Part shown: one piece after another, positions 55,000-63,024 of the stretch
Layout: the number at the start of each line of letters is the position of its first letter
How positions within the stretch are numbered: position 1 is the first letter of the stretch
Assembly: GCF_936916975.1 (NCBI RefSeq)
Contig: NZ_CAKZGO010000014.1
Coordinates: 45,249 to 109,248, forward strand
DNA from: an uncultured Dongia sp.
GTDB lineage: Bacteria; Pseudomonadota; Alphaproteobacteria; Dongiales; Dongiaceae
Direction of reading: 5' to 3'
Length of the DNA stretch: 64,000 bases
Notes under the pieces: model-generated
Database searches by the model: none
What the model saw: the letters and a program-made list of their open reading frames with translations, nothing else
What the model was told of the DNA's origin: nothing
Program-made: the position numbers and the translations under genes

Positions 55000-57645
55000 A
55001 TGAGCCTGCTTGAGCGCGAATCGTCCCTTGAATCGTTGAACGCCTGGCTGGCCCAGATCGCCACCGGCCCCGTGGCCGGCACCGGCTGCGTCGTGCTCGT
55101 CGCCGGCGAGGCCGGTATCGGCAAGACCGCTTTGCTGCAGCAATTCACCCACCAGCAGCATTTAGCAAAGCGCGTTCTCTGGGGCGGTTGCGAGGCGCTG
55201 TTCACGCCGCACCCGCTGGCCCCGCTCTATGACATGGCAAGGCAGGCCGGCGGCGAATTCACCCAGCATATTTCCACCGCCGAGACTCGCGAGCACGTCT
55301 TCAACGCGACGATGGATCATCTGTCACGCGGCCCCATGCCGACCATCCTGGTGTTCGAGGACGTGCACTGGGCCGATGAGGCGACGCTCGACCTCATCAA
55401 ATATCTCGGCCGCCGCTTGACCCGCCTGGGTGTCATGCTGATCGCCACCTACCGCGACGATGAAGTCGGTGTCAGGCACCCTCTCCATGCGGTCATCGGC
55501 GATCTGCCGTCCGCCACTGTTCACCGCCTGCAGCCCGCACCTTTGAGCGCTGCCGCGGTCGCGACCCTGGCCGAGGCCGCCGGGCGTTCGGCGGCGCGCT
55601 TGCATGAAATCACCGGCGGCAATCCGTTTTTCGTCACTGAAGCGTTGGCTGTCCCTGAGACGCCGGAGTCAGCCGTGCCGGCCACCGTGCGCGATGCGGT
55701 GATCGCGCGTCTCGCTCGCCTCTCGGAACCCGCCCGCGCCGTCGTCAATGTGGTGGCTTTGGTGCCGGGCAAGACCGAACGCTGGCTGCTCGACAAGACC
55801 GTTCCCAAGGCGGGTGCGGCGCTGCAGGAGTGTTTGTCTGTCGGCATGGTGGCCTTGCCTGATGGCGCGCTGGCCTTCCGTCACGAATTGGCCCGCCGTG
55901 CCGTCGAAGAACATTTGCCGATCCCCCAGCGCCAGGATCTCCACGCCCGCATCCTGCGCAGTCTGCTGCGCCAGATCGGCACCGACGTGCCAACCACCAG
56001 GCTGGTCCATCACGCCGACCAGGCCGGCGACAGCGAAGCCGTGCTGCGCTATGCGCCGCTGGCGGCGGAACGGGCGGCTGCCCTCAGTGCGCATCGCGAA
56101 GCGGCGGCGCATTACGAGACCGCTTTCCGCCACGCTGCTTCCTGGGCCGATGCATGCCGCGCCGATCTCCTGGAGAGTCTTTCTTACGAATACTACCTCA
56201 TCGAACATGTGCCGGAAGCCATCGAGGCGCGCGAGGCGGCGCTGAAATTATGGCGCGCCGCCGGCGACCGCCTGAAGATCGGCGACAGCCTGCGCTGGCT
56301 CTCGCGCCTCTCCTGGTTCAACGGCGTCAAGGATGCGGCCGAACGCTACGCCACCGACGCGATCGAGACGCTGGAGCAGTTGGCCCCCGGGCGCGAGCTT
56401 GCCTATGCCTACAGCAACCGGGCGCAGCTCCACATGCTGACCAACGAGCCCGGACCGACCCTGCATTGGGGCCGGAAGGCGATCGATCTCGCCACCGCCT
56501 TGAATGACACTGAGATCCTCAGCCACGCCTACAACAATGTCGGCACGGCCAAGGCGACGGCCATGGACCTCAAGGGCTATGACGACCTGGAACACAGCCT
56601 GAAGCTGGCGCTGGATGCGGGCCTGCAGGAACATGCCGGCCGCGCCTATACCAATCTCGCGACGACCGCGATCCGGCTGCATGATTTCGACTGCGCCATC
56701 CGCTATCTCAACGATGGCATCGCCTATTGCGAAAACCACGAACTGGTCGCGTGGATCCGCTACATGACGGCTGCGCGCTCGGTCGTCTTCCTGGCACAGG
56801 GACATTGGGACCGCGCCGCCGACGAAGCGCAGGCCGTCATCACCAACCCCTGCGTGGCGCCGATCAGCAAGATCCAGGCGCTGATGGTGCTGGGGCTGGT
56901 GCGCGCCCGCCGCGGCGATCCGGATTCGGACGCGCCGCTCAATGAGGCCATGGATCTCGCCGTCCCCACGGGCGAAATGCAGCGCATCGGGCCGATCGTG
57001 GCGGCCCGCGCGGAAGTCGCCTGGTTCAAGGGCGCCATCAACGACATGGCCGACGAAATCCGCGCGGCCTATGACCAGGCGCAGAAGCAATCCGATCCGT
57101 GGATGCAGGGCGAACTCGCCTTCTGGCGCTGGCGCTGCGACGGCGCGCTGGAGCGGGTCGGCTGCATCGCCGATCCCTTCGCGCATCAGATCGCCGGCAA
57201 TTGGGCCGAGGCGGCGTCGCTCTGGGAGTCGATCGGTGCCCCTTATGAAATGGCGTTGGCCCTGGCGGACAGCTCCAACGAGGCCGATCTGCGCAAAGCG
57301 CTCAAGATCTTCGAAGAACTCGGTGCCGCCCCCATGGCCGGTATTCTGCGGCGCAAATTGCGCGCCGGCGGCATTCGCGGCATCACGCGCGGCGCCCAGG
57401 AACGCACCAGGCAGAATCCCCATGGCCTGACGGCGCGCGAACTCGGCGTGCTCGAGGAACTGACGCAAGGGCGCCGTAACGCCGACATTGCACGCCGCCT
57501 GTTCGTCTCGGAAAAGACGGTCGATCACCACGTCTCATCGATCCTTGCTAAGCTCGGCGTCCGCTCGCGCGGCGAGGCCGCGGCTGCGGCCCATCGCCTG
57601 GGTCTTGCCGAAATCGCCGAGGGACCGCGCGTTGCCCGGAAATAA
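55000..57645 (+). CDS. Large ATP-binding LuxR family transcriptional regulator (LAL/MalT type)
   Basis: 881 residues. An AAA/STAND-type ATPase with Walker A GEAGIGKTALL (36-46) and Walker B TILVFEDVHWADEATLDLIKYL is followed by a long helical-repeat middle (about 380-760, TPR-like) and a C-terminal LuxR helix-turn-helix: LTARELGVLEELTQGRRNADIARRLFVSEKTVDHHVSSILAKLGV. Such proteins activate transcription after ATP and ligand binding. The 5' leader holds the hairpin CCCAGTTC-CAGC-GAACTGGG (54949-54968). The two following promoters share an operator at identical spacing and are the likely targets. Confidence 0.92.
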   Translation: MSLLERESSLESLNAWLAQIATGPVAGTGCVVLVAGEAGIGKTALLQQFTHQQHLAKRVLWGGCEALFTPHPLAPLYDMARQAGGEFTQHISTAETREHVFNATMDHLSRGPMPTILVFEDVHWADEATLDLIKYLGRRLTRLGVMLIATYRDDEVGVRHPLHAVIGDLPSATVHRLQPAPLSAAAVATLAEAAGRSAARLHEITGGNPFFVTEALAVPETPESAVPATVRDAVIARLARLSEPARAVVNVVALVPGKTERWLLDKTVPKAGAALQECLSVGMVALPDGALAFRHELARRAVEEHLPIPQRQDLHARILRSLLRQIGTDVPTTRLVHHADQAGDSEAVLRYAPLAAERAAALSAHREAAAHYETAFRHAASWADACRADLLESLSYEYYLIEHVPEAIEAREAALKLWRAAGDRLKIGDSLRWLSRLSWFNGVKDAAERYATDAIETLEQLAPGRELAYAYSNRAQLHMLTNEPGPTLHWGRKAIDLATALNDTEILSHAYNNVGTAKATAMDLKGYDDLEHSLKLALDAGLQEHAGRAYTNLATTAIRLHDFDCAIRYLNDGIAYCENHELVAWIRYMTAARSVVFLAQGHWDRAADEAQAVITNPCVAPISKIQALMVLGLVRARRGDPDSDAPLNEAMDLAVPTGEMQRIGPIVAARAEVAWFKGAINDMADEIRAAYDQAQKQSDPWMQGELAFWRWRCDGALERVGCIADPFAHQIAGNWAEAASLWESIGAPYEMALALADSSNEADLRKALKIFEELGAAPMAGILRRKLRAGGIRGITRGAQERTRQNPHGLTARELGVLEELTQGRRNADIARRLFVSEKTVDHHVSSILAKLGVRSRGEAAAAAHRLGLAEIAEGPRVARK

Positions 57646-57660
57646 CAGGGCTAGCAAAAA

Positions 57661-57728
57661 AATAGGGAAAACTCCCGATGTGCCTATGAAGGCCGCCGCC
57701 TAACTTGCAGGTTCCCGGATTCTTCCGG
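57661..57728 (+). promoter_or_regulatory. Promoter with shared operator, upstream of the GNAT gene
   Basis: It contains AATAGGGAAAACTCCCGATG (from 57661), TAACTT as a possible -10 (57701-57706) and CCGGATTCTTCCGG (57715-57728). The same three elements occur at exactly the same offsets in the region starting at 58561. The first element is an imperfect palindrome GGGA-N4-TCCC placed where a class II activator would touch the -35, and the last would form a hairpin at the transcript start. The upstream LuxR-type protein is the obvious candidate activator. Confidence 0.6.
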
Positions 57729-57751
57729 CAACCATGCCAAGGATAAAATCC

Positions 57752-58312
57752 ATGCCTCGTTATGTGGCGGCGCGCGCCGCTCTGGACCGTGAATCCATGC
57801 CGGATGGCATCATTGTCGCCACCTCCGATTCCGAACTCGACGACGCCCGAGCTTTGATGCGCGATTTCGTCGCCTGGCACCGCGCGCGGCATGTCGAAGA
57901 CATCGCCCTCATCAATCGCTATTTCGATCACAAGGCATTTGAGACAGAGCTTGCCGGCCTGCCCGGAAAATATGCGCCACCCCATGGCGCCCTGCTGCTT
58001 GCTTATCAGGACGGCCAGCCTGCCGGCTGCGTGGCGCTGCGCAATCTCGGCGTCGGCATCTGTGAAATGAAGCGGATGTTCGTGGCTGAAGGTTTTCGCG
58101 AACTGGGCATCGGCCGGGCCCTTACCGCCCGCGTCATCGCCGAAGCGAAACATGCCGGCTATCGCGCCATGCGTCTCGACACCAGCAAGCGCCAGAGCGA
58201 AGCCATCCGCCTCTACGAGCGCGCAGGCTTTCGCCGCATCGAGCCCTATTACACGATGGGCGATGACCTCCGAGACTGGCTCGTCTTCTTCGAGCTGGAG
58301 CTCGGTGCATGA
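57752..58312 (+). CDS. GNAT family N-acetyltransferase
   Basis: 186 residues from the ATG at 57752 (AAGGA 8 bases upstream). The core has GCVALRNLGVGICEMKRMFVAEGFRELGIGRALTARVIAEA, with the acetyl-CoA loop FRELGIGRAL, and RLDTSKRQSEAIRLYERAGFRRIEPY. A short N-terminal tag MPRYVAARA resembles the start of the DUF4242 gene downstream (MPRYVVERE). The substrate is unknown. The start of the DUF1127 gene overlaps its stop (ATGA), so both are expressed from the operator-bearing promoter. Confidence 0.85.
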   Translation: MPRYVAARAALDRESMPDGIIVATSDSELDDARALMRDFVAWHRARHVEDIALINRYFDHKAFETELAGLPGKYAPPHGALLLAYQDGQPAGCVALRNLGVGICEMKRMFVAEGFRELGIGRALTARVIAEAKHAGYRAMRLDTSKRQSEAIRLYERAGFRRIEPYYTMGDDLRDWLVFFELELGA

Positions 58313-58539
58313 AATGCCAGATCGTCCCGCGCGTTGCACGCCGCCCGCGCAGTTATCTTGATCGAAGCCGGGCGCTTCTCCGCTGGCCGGTTGTGCTGAT
58401 CGACGCCATCTTCCTGTGGCTGGAACGCAACCGCCAGCGCCGCCTGCTGCACGGTCTCAGCAATCACATGCTGAAGGATCTCGGCCTGTCGCGCGCCGAT
58501 ATCGACCAGGAATGTGGCAAATATCCCTGGCAAAATTAA
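58309..58539 (+). CDS. DUF1127 (YjiS-like) small protein
   Basis: 76 residues. After a basic N-terminus, the DUF1127 motif is present: WLERNRQRRLLHGLSNHMLKDLGLSRADIDQE. Such Arg-rich small proteins influence RNA turnover, phosphate metabolism and small-RNA maturation in Alphaproteobacteria. The stretch ALLRWPVVLIDAIFLWL before it is hydrophobic. Translation is coupled to the GNAT gene by a 4-base overlap, so it falls in the presumed LuxR regulon. Confidence 0.8.
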   Translation: MKCQIVPRVARRPRSYLDRSRALLRWPVVLIDAIFLWLERNRQRRLLHGLSNHMLKDLGLSRADIDQECGKYPWQN

Positions 58540-58560
58540 AGTATGGGGCAGGCCATAAAA

Positions 58561-58628
58561 AATGGGGAGGAGTCCCGATGTCGTGGGCGCACGCACTCTT
58601 TAGCTTTGGTGCGACCGGAATGCTCCGG
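58561..58628 (+). promoter_or_regulatory. Promoter with shared operator, upstream of the DUF4242 gene
   Basis: It contains AATGGGGAGGAGTCCCGATG (from 58561), TAGCTT (58601-58606) and CCGGAATGCTCCGG (58615-58628), matching the promoter at 57661 element by element. First-to-last element spacing is 54 bases in both. Within the 22-base operator 17 positions are identical. The sequence between elements is not conserved, which argues for selection on the sites rather than a recent duplication. Confidence 0.6.
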
Positions 58629-58650
58629 CGCCAAGATAAGGAGATGCACA

Positions 58651-58923
58651 ATGCCGCGCTATGTGGTGGAACGCGAATTTTCCGCGGGTCTCATCGTTCC
58701 CATCAATGACGAGGGTGCCAAGGCCTGCTGCAATGTCGTCGATGCCAACCTCACGGATGGCGTGACCTGGGTGCATTCCTACGTCACCCTCGACAAGAAC
58801 AAGTCCTACTGCGTCTATGACGGCCCCAATCCGGAAGCCATCCGCCGCGCCGCCGGCAAGACCAATCTGCCGGTCAACAAGATTTCCGAAGTGCGCGTGC
58901 TCGATCCCTACTTCTACCAGTAG
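58651..58923 (+). CDS. DUF4242 (SCO4226-like nickel-binding) protein
   Basis: 90 residues from the ATG at 58651 with AAGGAG 8 bases upstream. The family pattern MPRYVVEREFSAGL, NLTDGVTWVHSYVTLDKNKSYCVYDGPNPEAIRRAA and NKISEVRVLDP is complete. The structurally known relative SCO4226 binds nickel through a ferredoxin-like fold. It is preceded by the second operator-bearing promoter, suggesting strong induction by the LuxR-type regulator. The longer frame to 58543 runs through that promoter and was excluded. Confidence 0.85.
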   Translation: MPRYVVEREFSAGLIVPINDEGAKACCNVVDANLTDGVTWVHSYVTLDKNKSYCVYDGPNPEAIRRAAGKTNLPVNKISEVRVLDPYFYQ

Positions 58924-58992
58924 AGAGTCTGTTTGCTACAGCGGGGGCGTCGCCCCCGCTGCCCCCTCGGGCCGGCGGCCCGCGTCAAGGGC

Positions 58993-59694
58993 TCAGCTCA
59001 GAATAACTTTGGCGACCTCCTGCGCATCGAGTTCGCGCCATTGCCCCTCCGGCAGATCGCCCAGCGTCAACCCGCCCACGGCCGCGCGGTGCAGGGCATC
59101 GACATGATTGCCGACCGCCGCGAACATGCGGCGCACTTGGTGATAGCGCCCTTCATGCAGGGTGAGCCGCGCGGTCTTCTCACCGGTCACGACAAGCTCC
59201 GCCGGTAGCAAAGGCTTGGTCTCCGACTCCAGCATCATGGTGCCGCTGGCAAAAATCGTTGCCTCCCCGCCCGTGAGCGGGCGGGCAAGTGTGGCTTCAT
59301 AGACCTTGGGCACGTTGGATTTCGGCGAGATCACGCGGTGCAGGAAATTGCCGTCCGCTGTGAACAGCAGCAGCCCGGTCGTGTCGCGGTCGAGCCGGCC
59401 GATGGGCGAGACCGGTGGCTTCCGGAATCGGAATCGCATGGGCAGGATGTCATAGACGATGCGGCCGGGGTCCTTGGTCGAACAGGTGAAGCCCAGCGGC
59501 TTGTTGAGCATGACGACGGCGCTTGCATCCGGGTCGAGCGGCTTGCCGTCATAGCGCAGTTCTTTATGCGCAATCGTCGTGTCGAAATCCAGTTCACCGC
59601 CGGCAGCATCGGTGATGCGGCCGTTGCGGATCAGCGCCATCATTTCCTTGCGGCTGCCGTAACCCAGATTGGCAAGATGCTTGACCAGTTTCAT
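58993..59694 (-). CDS. rsuA: 16S rRNA pseudouridine(516) synthase RsuA family
   Basis: 233 residues. An N-terminal S4-like part (KHLANLGYGSRKEMMALIRNGRI) is followed by the catalytic domain with VVMLNKPLGFTCST and the active-site GRLDRDTTGLLLFT, in which the Asp is the nucleophile. LTLHEGRYHQVRRMFAAVGNHVDALHR is the closing RsuA block. It modifies a uridine in 16S rRNA during ribosome assembly. The start overlaps the upstream methyltransferase stop by 4 bases. Confidence 0.92.
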   Translation of the reverse strand: MKLVKHLANLGYGSRKEMMALIRNGRITDAAGGELDFDTTIAHKELRYDGKPLDPDASAVVMLNKPLGFTCSTKDPGRIVYDILPMRFRFRKPPVSPIGRLDRDTTGLLLFTADGNFLHRVISPKSNVPKVYEATLARPLTGGEATIFASGTMMLESETKPLLPAELVVTGEKTARLTLHEGRYHQVRRMFAAVGNHVDALHRAAVGGLTLGDLPEGQWRELDAQEVAKVILS

Positions 59695-60728
59695 GACTTG
59701 GTGACTGCCTCGATGATCTTGTATCCGTCGGCGCCGGCCAGCACGCTGTGGCGCGCAAACAGCGCCCCCAACGTCGCCTCATAGGGCAGATGCTGGTTTG
59801 CCACCAGCACCATGCGGCCGCCGGCTTTGAGCGCCTTGGCGCCGGCGGCGATGAAACCCTGGCCGAGATCGGCGCGGTCGGCCTTCAGCACATGAAAGGG
59901 CGGGTTGCTGACGATAAAATCATAATCCCGCCGCAGACCCGTGGTGACGTCATGCCACAGGAAGTCGAGCTTCACCTTTCCTGCGAGTGGCGCGATGTTC
60001 TGTTCGGCCAGCATCAGCGCATCGCGCTCCGCTTCATAGAGATCGAGTGCTGTCACCTTCGGGCAGCGCGCCAGGATCTCGGCACCGAGATATCCGAACC
60101 CGCAACCGAGATCGGCACCATGGCCGGCAAGGTCGGCGGGCAAGTTCTCCGCCAGCAGCGCCGATCCCGCATCGATGCGATCCCAGGCAAAGAGACCGGG
60201 CCGGCTGAGGAACCGCGCATCGCTGATGCGCCGCGGCTCGCCCAGCGCCAGCCATTCGGCGAGCAATACTTGGTCGGTCTTGTTCTTGTCGATCCGCGCC
60301 CAGAACACCCGGCACTTGTTCTTGGAGAGCGACGTGACGCTGCCGGCAAGTGATGCCAGATCCGCCTCGATCGACCGCGCCCCCTCATTGTTGCCGACCG
60401 ATGCCACCACCATGCCGCCAGCCGCGGCATGCGCCACCGCCTCGGCCAGCACAAACCGCGCCTCATCCCGCTGCCGCGGCGGCAGGGTGAGGATCATCGG
60501 GAACGGTCCAGCGGGGGTCTTCGCATCTTGGTTGGGCGCAAACCCGCCCACCGACAGCGCTTGCGCAAAGGGCAGAAACCCCTGCCGACAGACCAGCCGA
60601 TCCTTCGGTGCTGCGCGCAACGCAGCGCCCATGCGGGCCTGCAGGAACAGAATATCGCCCGCCTCCGGCCAGGCAAGCGCACCGGTCGCAAAGGGCATGA
60701 ACAGGGTCTCGAGGGCAGGATCGATCAT
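59691..60728 (-). CDS. RsmC-like class I SAM-dependent methyltransferase
   Basis: 345 residues. An N-terminal degenerate methyltransferase half (about 1-170) precedes an active C-terminal half with the SAM loop HGADLGCGFGYLGAEIL and the NPPF-type base-flipping motif FIVSNPPFHVLKADRADLGQGFIAAGA. Two-domain RsmC/RlmG enzymes methylate guanosine in rRNA (G1207 of 16S for RsmC). Coupling to rsuA supports a role in 16S rRNA modification. Confidence 0.88.
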   Translation of the reverse strand: MIDPALETLFMPFATGALAWPEAGDILFLQARMGAALRAAPKDRLVCRQGFLPFAQALSVGGFAPNQDAKTPAGPFPMILTLPPRQRDEARFVLAEAVAHAAAGGMVVASVGNNEGARSIEADLASLAGSVTSLSKNKCRVFWARIDKNKTDQVLLAEWLALGEPRRISDARFLSRPGLFAWDRIDAGSALLAENLPADLAGHGADLGCGFGYLGAEILARCPKVTALDLYEAERDALMLAEQNIAPLAGKVKLDFLWHDVTTGLRRDYDFIVSNPPFHVLKADRADLGQGFIAAGAKALKAGGRMVLVANQHLPYEATLGALFARHSVLAGADGYKIIEAVTKS

Positions 60729-60773
60729 GGCGATGATCTAACCGAAATCGGCCGCGCTGTCGCCCCCCGGTAC

Positions 60774-61220
60774 TTACCTGCGCGGCGGCACCGGGTCGTA
60801 GTTCTCGTATTCCTGCGACTGCGGCACACCATCGGCGATCTCATAATAATCGCCTTTGGCGGCGACGAAGATGTGCCGGTCGAGTTTGAGCCCCGTGGCA
60901 CCGTCGATCGTGCCCGCGGTGATGCTGATATAGGGCCGGTCCGTGCCCTGCCAGAACAGGTTCGATCCGCACACCCGGCAGAAACCCCGCCGCGCCTCGG
61001 GCGAGGAGACGAACCAGGTGAGGTTGTCAGCTCCCTCGATGCTGATATGCGCGTGGGCCGCCGCGGTCGCTGCCATGTAATGCCCGGTCGTCCGCCGGCA
61101 TTGCTGGCAATGGCAGGCGATCACCGGGCGCATCGGCCCCGTCACACGGTAGCGCACGGCGCCGCACAGGCAGCCGCCTTGGCAGTCGTTCTGCGGGTTA
61201 TCTTGGGCGGGATGGGTCAT
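60774..61220 (-). CDS. GFA (glutathione-dependent formaldehyde-activating) family protein
   Basis: 148 residues. Zinc-binding cysteines appear in GGCLCGAVRY, ACHCQQCRRTTGHY and GFCRVCGSNLFW, the full GFA/CENP-V layout. Members bind glutathione or act as zinc-dependent carbon-sulfur lyases; many have no known substrate. It is separated from the rsmC-like gene by 45 bases on the same strand. Its 5' side runs into the poly-G/C block, so its promoter cannot be read. Confidence 0.88.
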   Translation of the reverse strand: MTHPAQDNPQNDCQGGCLCGAVRYRVTGPMRPVIACHCQQCRRTTGHYMAATAAAHAHISIEGADNLTWFVSSPEARRGFCRVCGSNLFWQGTDRPYISITAGTIDGATGLKLDRHIFVAAKGDYYEIADGVPQSQEYENYDPVPPRR

Positions 61221-61314
61221 GGCTATCTCCTCCGGGCAGGTCCCGAAGCTTCGCTGCGCCGATGGTGGCGAGGCTGTCGCCGAAACGACCCTCTCTGGCC
61301 CGTCCCCTCCGCAT

Positions 61315-61494
61315 CGTCATGGTCGGGGGGGGGGGGCCCCCCCCCCCGGGGGGGGGGGCGGGGCAAAAGCACGGCGGGGGGGGGGGGCGGGGGGCGCGCC
61401 GGCGCGGGGGGGCGGGGCGCGCCCCCCCCCCCCCCCCGGGCCCGCCAACACAACCCCCCCCGGGGGGGGGGCCCCCCCCCCCCCGACCATGACG
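61315..61494. other. Poly-G/poly-C low-complexity block, probable sequencing artefact
   Basis: About 180 bases made almost only of G and C runs, many of 8-16 identical bases, bounded by exact inverted arms CGTCATGGTCGG and CCGACCATGACG. Nothing comparable occurs elsewhere in the window. All frames across it are Gly/Pro/Arg/Ala repeats and should be ignored. It may stand in for a natural intergenic palindrome that was badly read. Confidence 0.75.
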
Positions 61495-61526
61495 AGGAGG
61501 AACGGAAGCCGCACTCCCACACCCTC

Positions 61527-61555
61527 TTGCCAGCCGCCACCGCCGACGCTAATCT
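61527..61555 (+). promoter_or_regulatory. Predicted promoter of the aromatic leader peptide transcript
   Basis: TTGCCA (61527-61532) and TAATCT (61550-61555) are 17 bases apart. The expected start, 6-7 bases after the -10, coincides with the ATG of the leader peptide at 61562, so the message would begin with AUG. Confidence 0.5.
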
Positions 61556-61561
61556 CCGCCC

Positions 61562-61642
61562 ATGAACTCGAACCTTTCCCTCACCGCTGCCGCCACTCTC
61601 GGTCAGCGATTTTGGTACCGCTGGTACGACCCGGCGGCCTGA
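61562..61642 (+). CDS. Candidate leaderless aromatic leader peptide
   Basis: ATG to TGA encodes 26 residues, MNSNLSLTAAATLGQRFWYR plus WYDPAA. Five of six consecutive residues from position 17 are Phe, Trp or Tyr apart from one Arg, a classic attenuator control stretch. No Shine-Dalgarno is present, but the predicted +1 is the A of the ATG, as in alphaproteobacterial trpL. The end of the ORF (GGCGGCCT, 61633-61640) can pair with the 5' arm of the terminator that follows. Confidence 0.6.
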   Translation: MNSNLSLTAAATLGQRFWYRWYDPAA

Positions 61643-61672
61643 GGGATATTGCATCCACGCTTCTAAAATCAG

Positions 61673-61703
61673 GGCCGCCTTCTACCAGGCGGCCTTTGCA
61701 TTT
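61673..61703 (+). terminator. Attenuator-type intrinsic terminator after the aromatic leader peptide
   Basis: GGCCGCCT-TCTACC-AGGCGGCC followed by TTTGCATTTGG. The 5' arm is also complementary to the last codons of the leader ORF, giving a mutually exclusive antiterminator, and GTACC-GCT-GGTAC over the Trp-Tyr-Arg-Trp-Tyr codons is a possible first hairpin. Released RNA would be about 140 bases. Confidence 0.6.
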
Positions 61704-61773
61704 GGATATCTCGTGGACCCCGCAAAAGCTGAACTGGATTGAAGGCGGTCTCTCAACCTCGAGGAGACTGACC

Positions 61774-61923
61774 ATGACCCGTTTCGATTTCGACGTGATC
61801 GGCGACACCCCTGTCCTGAAATCGCGCCCCCCAGAACCCGCCGCAGAACCTGCTGCGGTGCCGGCGGCGGAACAGCCCAAAGAACAGCCTGCTGAGGAAC
61901 GACGACAGGAAAACGCCGCCTGA
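61774..61923 (+). CDS. Small acidic protein of unknown function downstream of the attenuator
   Basis: 49 residues with GAGGAG 7 bases upstream of the ATG. After MTRFDFDVIGDTPVLKSR the rest is Pro/Ala/Glu-rich low complexity (EPAAEPAAVPAAEQPKEQPA). No family is recognised. It is the only plus-strand gene after the aromatic attenuator, yet has no visible link to aromatic metabolism. It ends 15 bases from the convergent AraC gene. Confidence 0.5.
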   Translation: MTRFDFDVIGDTPVLKSRPPEPAAEPAAVPAAEQPKEQPAEERRQENAA

Positions 61924-61937
61924 GGCGCTGCGCAGCG

Positions 61938-62789
61938 CTACTCGGCACCCTTCAGATAGGCGCCGGGTGTCACACCCATGATCTTGCGGAACATGGTGAT
62001 GAAGGTGCTTGGGTTGGCAAAGCCCAGTTCCAGCGCGACGTTCTTCACGGCGCGCCCGCTGCTGAGCAAAGTGAGGCTTTTCAGGACCCGCATCTGCTCG
62101 CGCCAGCGATGGAAGGTGAGGCCGGTTTCCTGCATGAACAGCCGCTCGATGGTGCGGTCGGATGTGCCCACGCGCCCGGCCCATTCCTTGAGGCTGCGGC
62201 GATCGGCCGGATTGGCGGCGAGCGCGGCACAGATCGGCAGCAGCCGCCGGTCGCTCGGATAGGGCAGGTACAGATCGCTGGCCGGCATCGCCACGATCTG
62301 ATCCAGCAGCACATCGGCGATATGCCCGTTGGGTGTGCCTGGGGCGAAGTCTTTGGGGTCGGGCGCCAGGTTTGCAATTCCGGGTGTTGCAATCACCGCC
62401 GCCAGGATCAGTTCGCGCAGCAGCGGCGAGACGGCCAGCGTACAGGGCAGGCGGGGTAAATCCGGCCGGGCATCCGGTGCCACATAAAGTGTGCGCATCG
62501 CCGCCGCCTGGTTGATGACGATTTCATGCTCCATGCCGCCCGGGACCCACACGCAGCGATTGGGCGGCGCCACCCACTGGCCATGGGTCGTCTCCACCGT
62601 CATCACCCCGGCGCAGCAATAGATCAGCTGCGCCTTGCGATGATGATGCAGCTCGATATGCCAATCGGTCGGATAATTGATCGGCACCACCAGCACCGGC
62701 ACGGGCACGGCATCGACGTCGAACCATTGCGCGTCGATGGCGTCGCAAATGGCCGGCGGAAATCTCAACGCGTTCCCGTGCAGTGTCAC
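61938..62789 (-). CDS. AraC family transcriptional regulator with cupin sensor
   Basis: 283 residues, GTG start. The N-terminal cupin-like part (about 25-110) has YPTDWHIELHHHRKAQLIYCCAGVMTVET and WVPGGMEHEI, typical of AraC sensors. The C-terminal DNA-binding part holds two helix-turn-helix motifs: LKEWAGRVGTSDRTIERLFMQETGLTF and VKNVALELGFANPSTFITMFRKIMGVTPGAYL. It may regulate the divergent gene at the right end; that gene is chimeric, so the natural target may not be represented. Confidence 0.88.
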   Translation of the reverse strand: MTLHGNALRFPPAICDAIDAQWFDVDAVPVPVLVVPINYPTDWHIELHHHRKAQLIYCCAGVMTVETTHGQWVAPPNRCVWVPGGMEHEIVINQAAAMRTLYVAPDARPDLPRLPCTLAVSPLLRELILAAVIATPGIANLAPDPKDFAPGTPNGHIADVLLDQIVAMPASDLYLPYPSDRRLLPICAALAANPADRRSLKEWAGRVGTSDRTIERLFMQETGLTFHRWREQMRVLKSLTLLSSGRAVKNVALELGFANPSTFITMFRKIMGVTPGAYLKGAE

Positions 62790-63024
62790 AGCAAATGCCC
62801 CTCGCTGCCCGTGCCCCGATATACGGGCGGGCGGCCGCTGACGCGTCAGTGTTCGCGATCATTATGGGCAGCCTGAGCGATTTTTCGCATCTCGAAAATT
62901 GTCGCAGCCGGAATCCGGCGGCAGCTGCATTTTGCGCGGCCCGGTTGTGGCGCGGTCCGATAGATGGAGTAAAATATCTGAAGTAATACTTTTAAGTGTA
63001 GTCAATACTGCAGACGAGGTTCCC

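Noticed and set aside
61219..61923. 234-codon plus-strand frame through the poly-G/C block
   Set aside because: Most of it is homopolymer-derived Gly/Pro/Arg; only the last 49 codons with their own ribosome binding site were kept.
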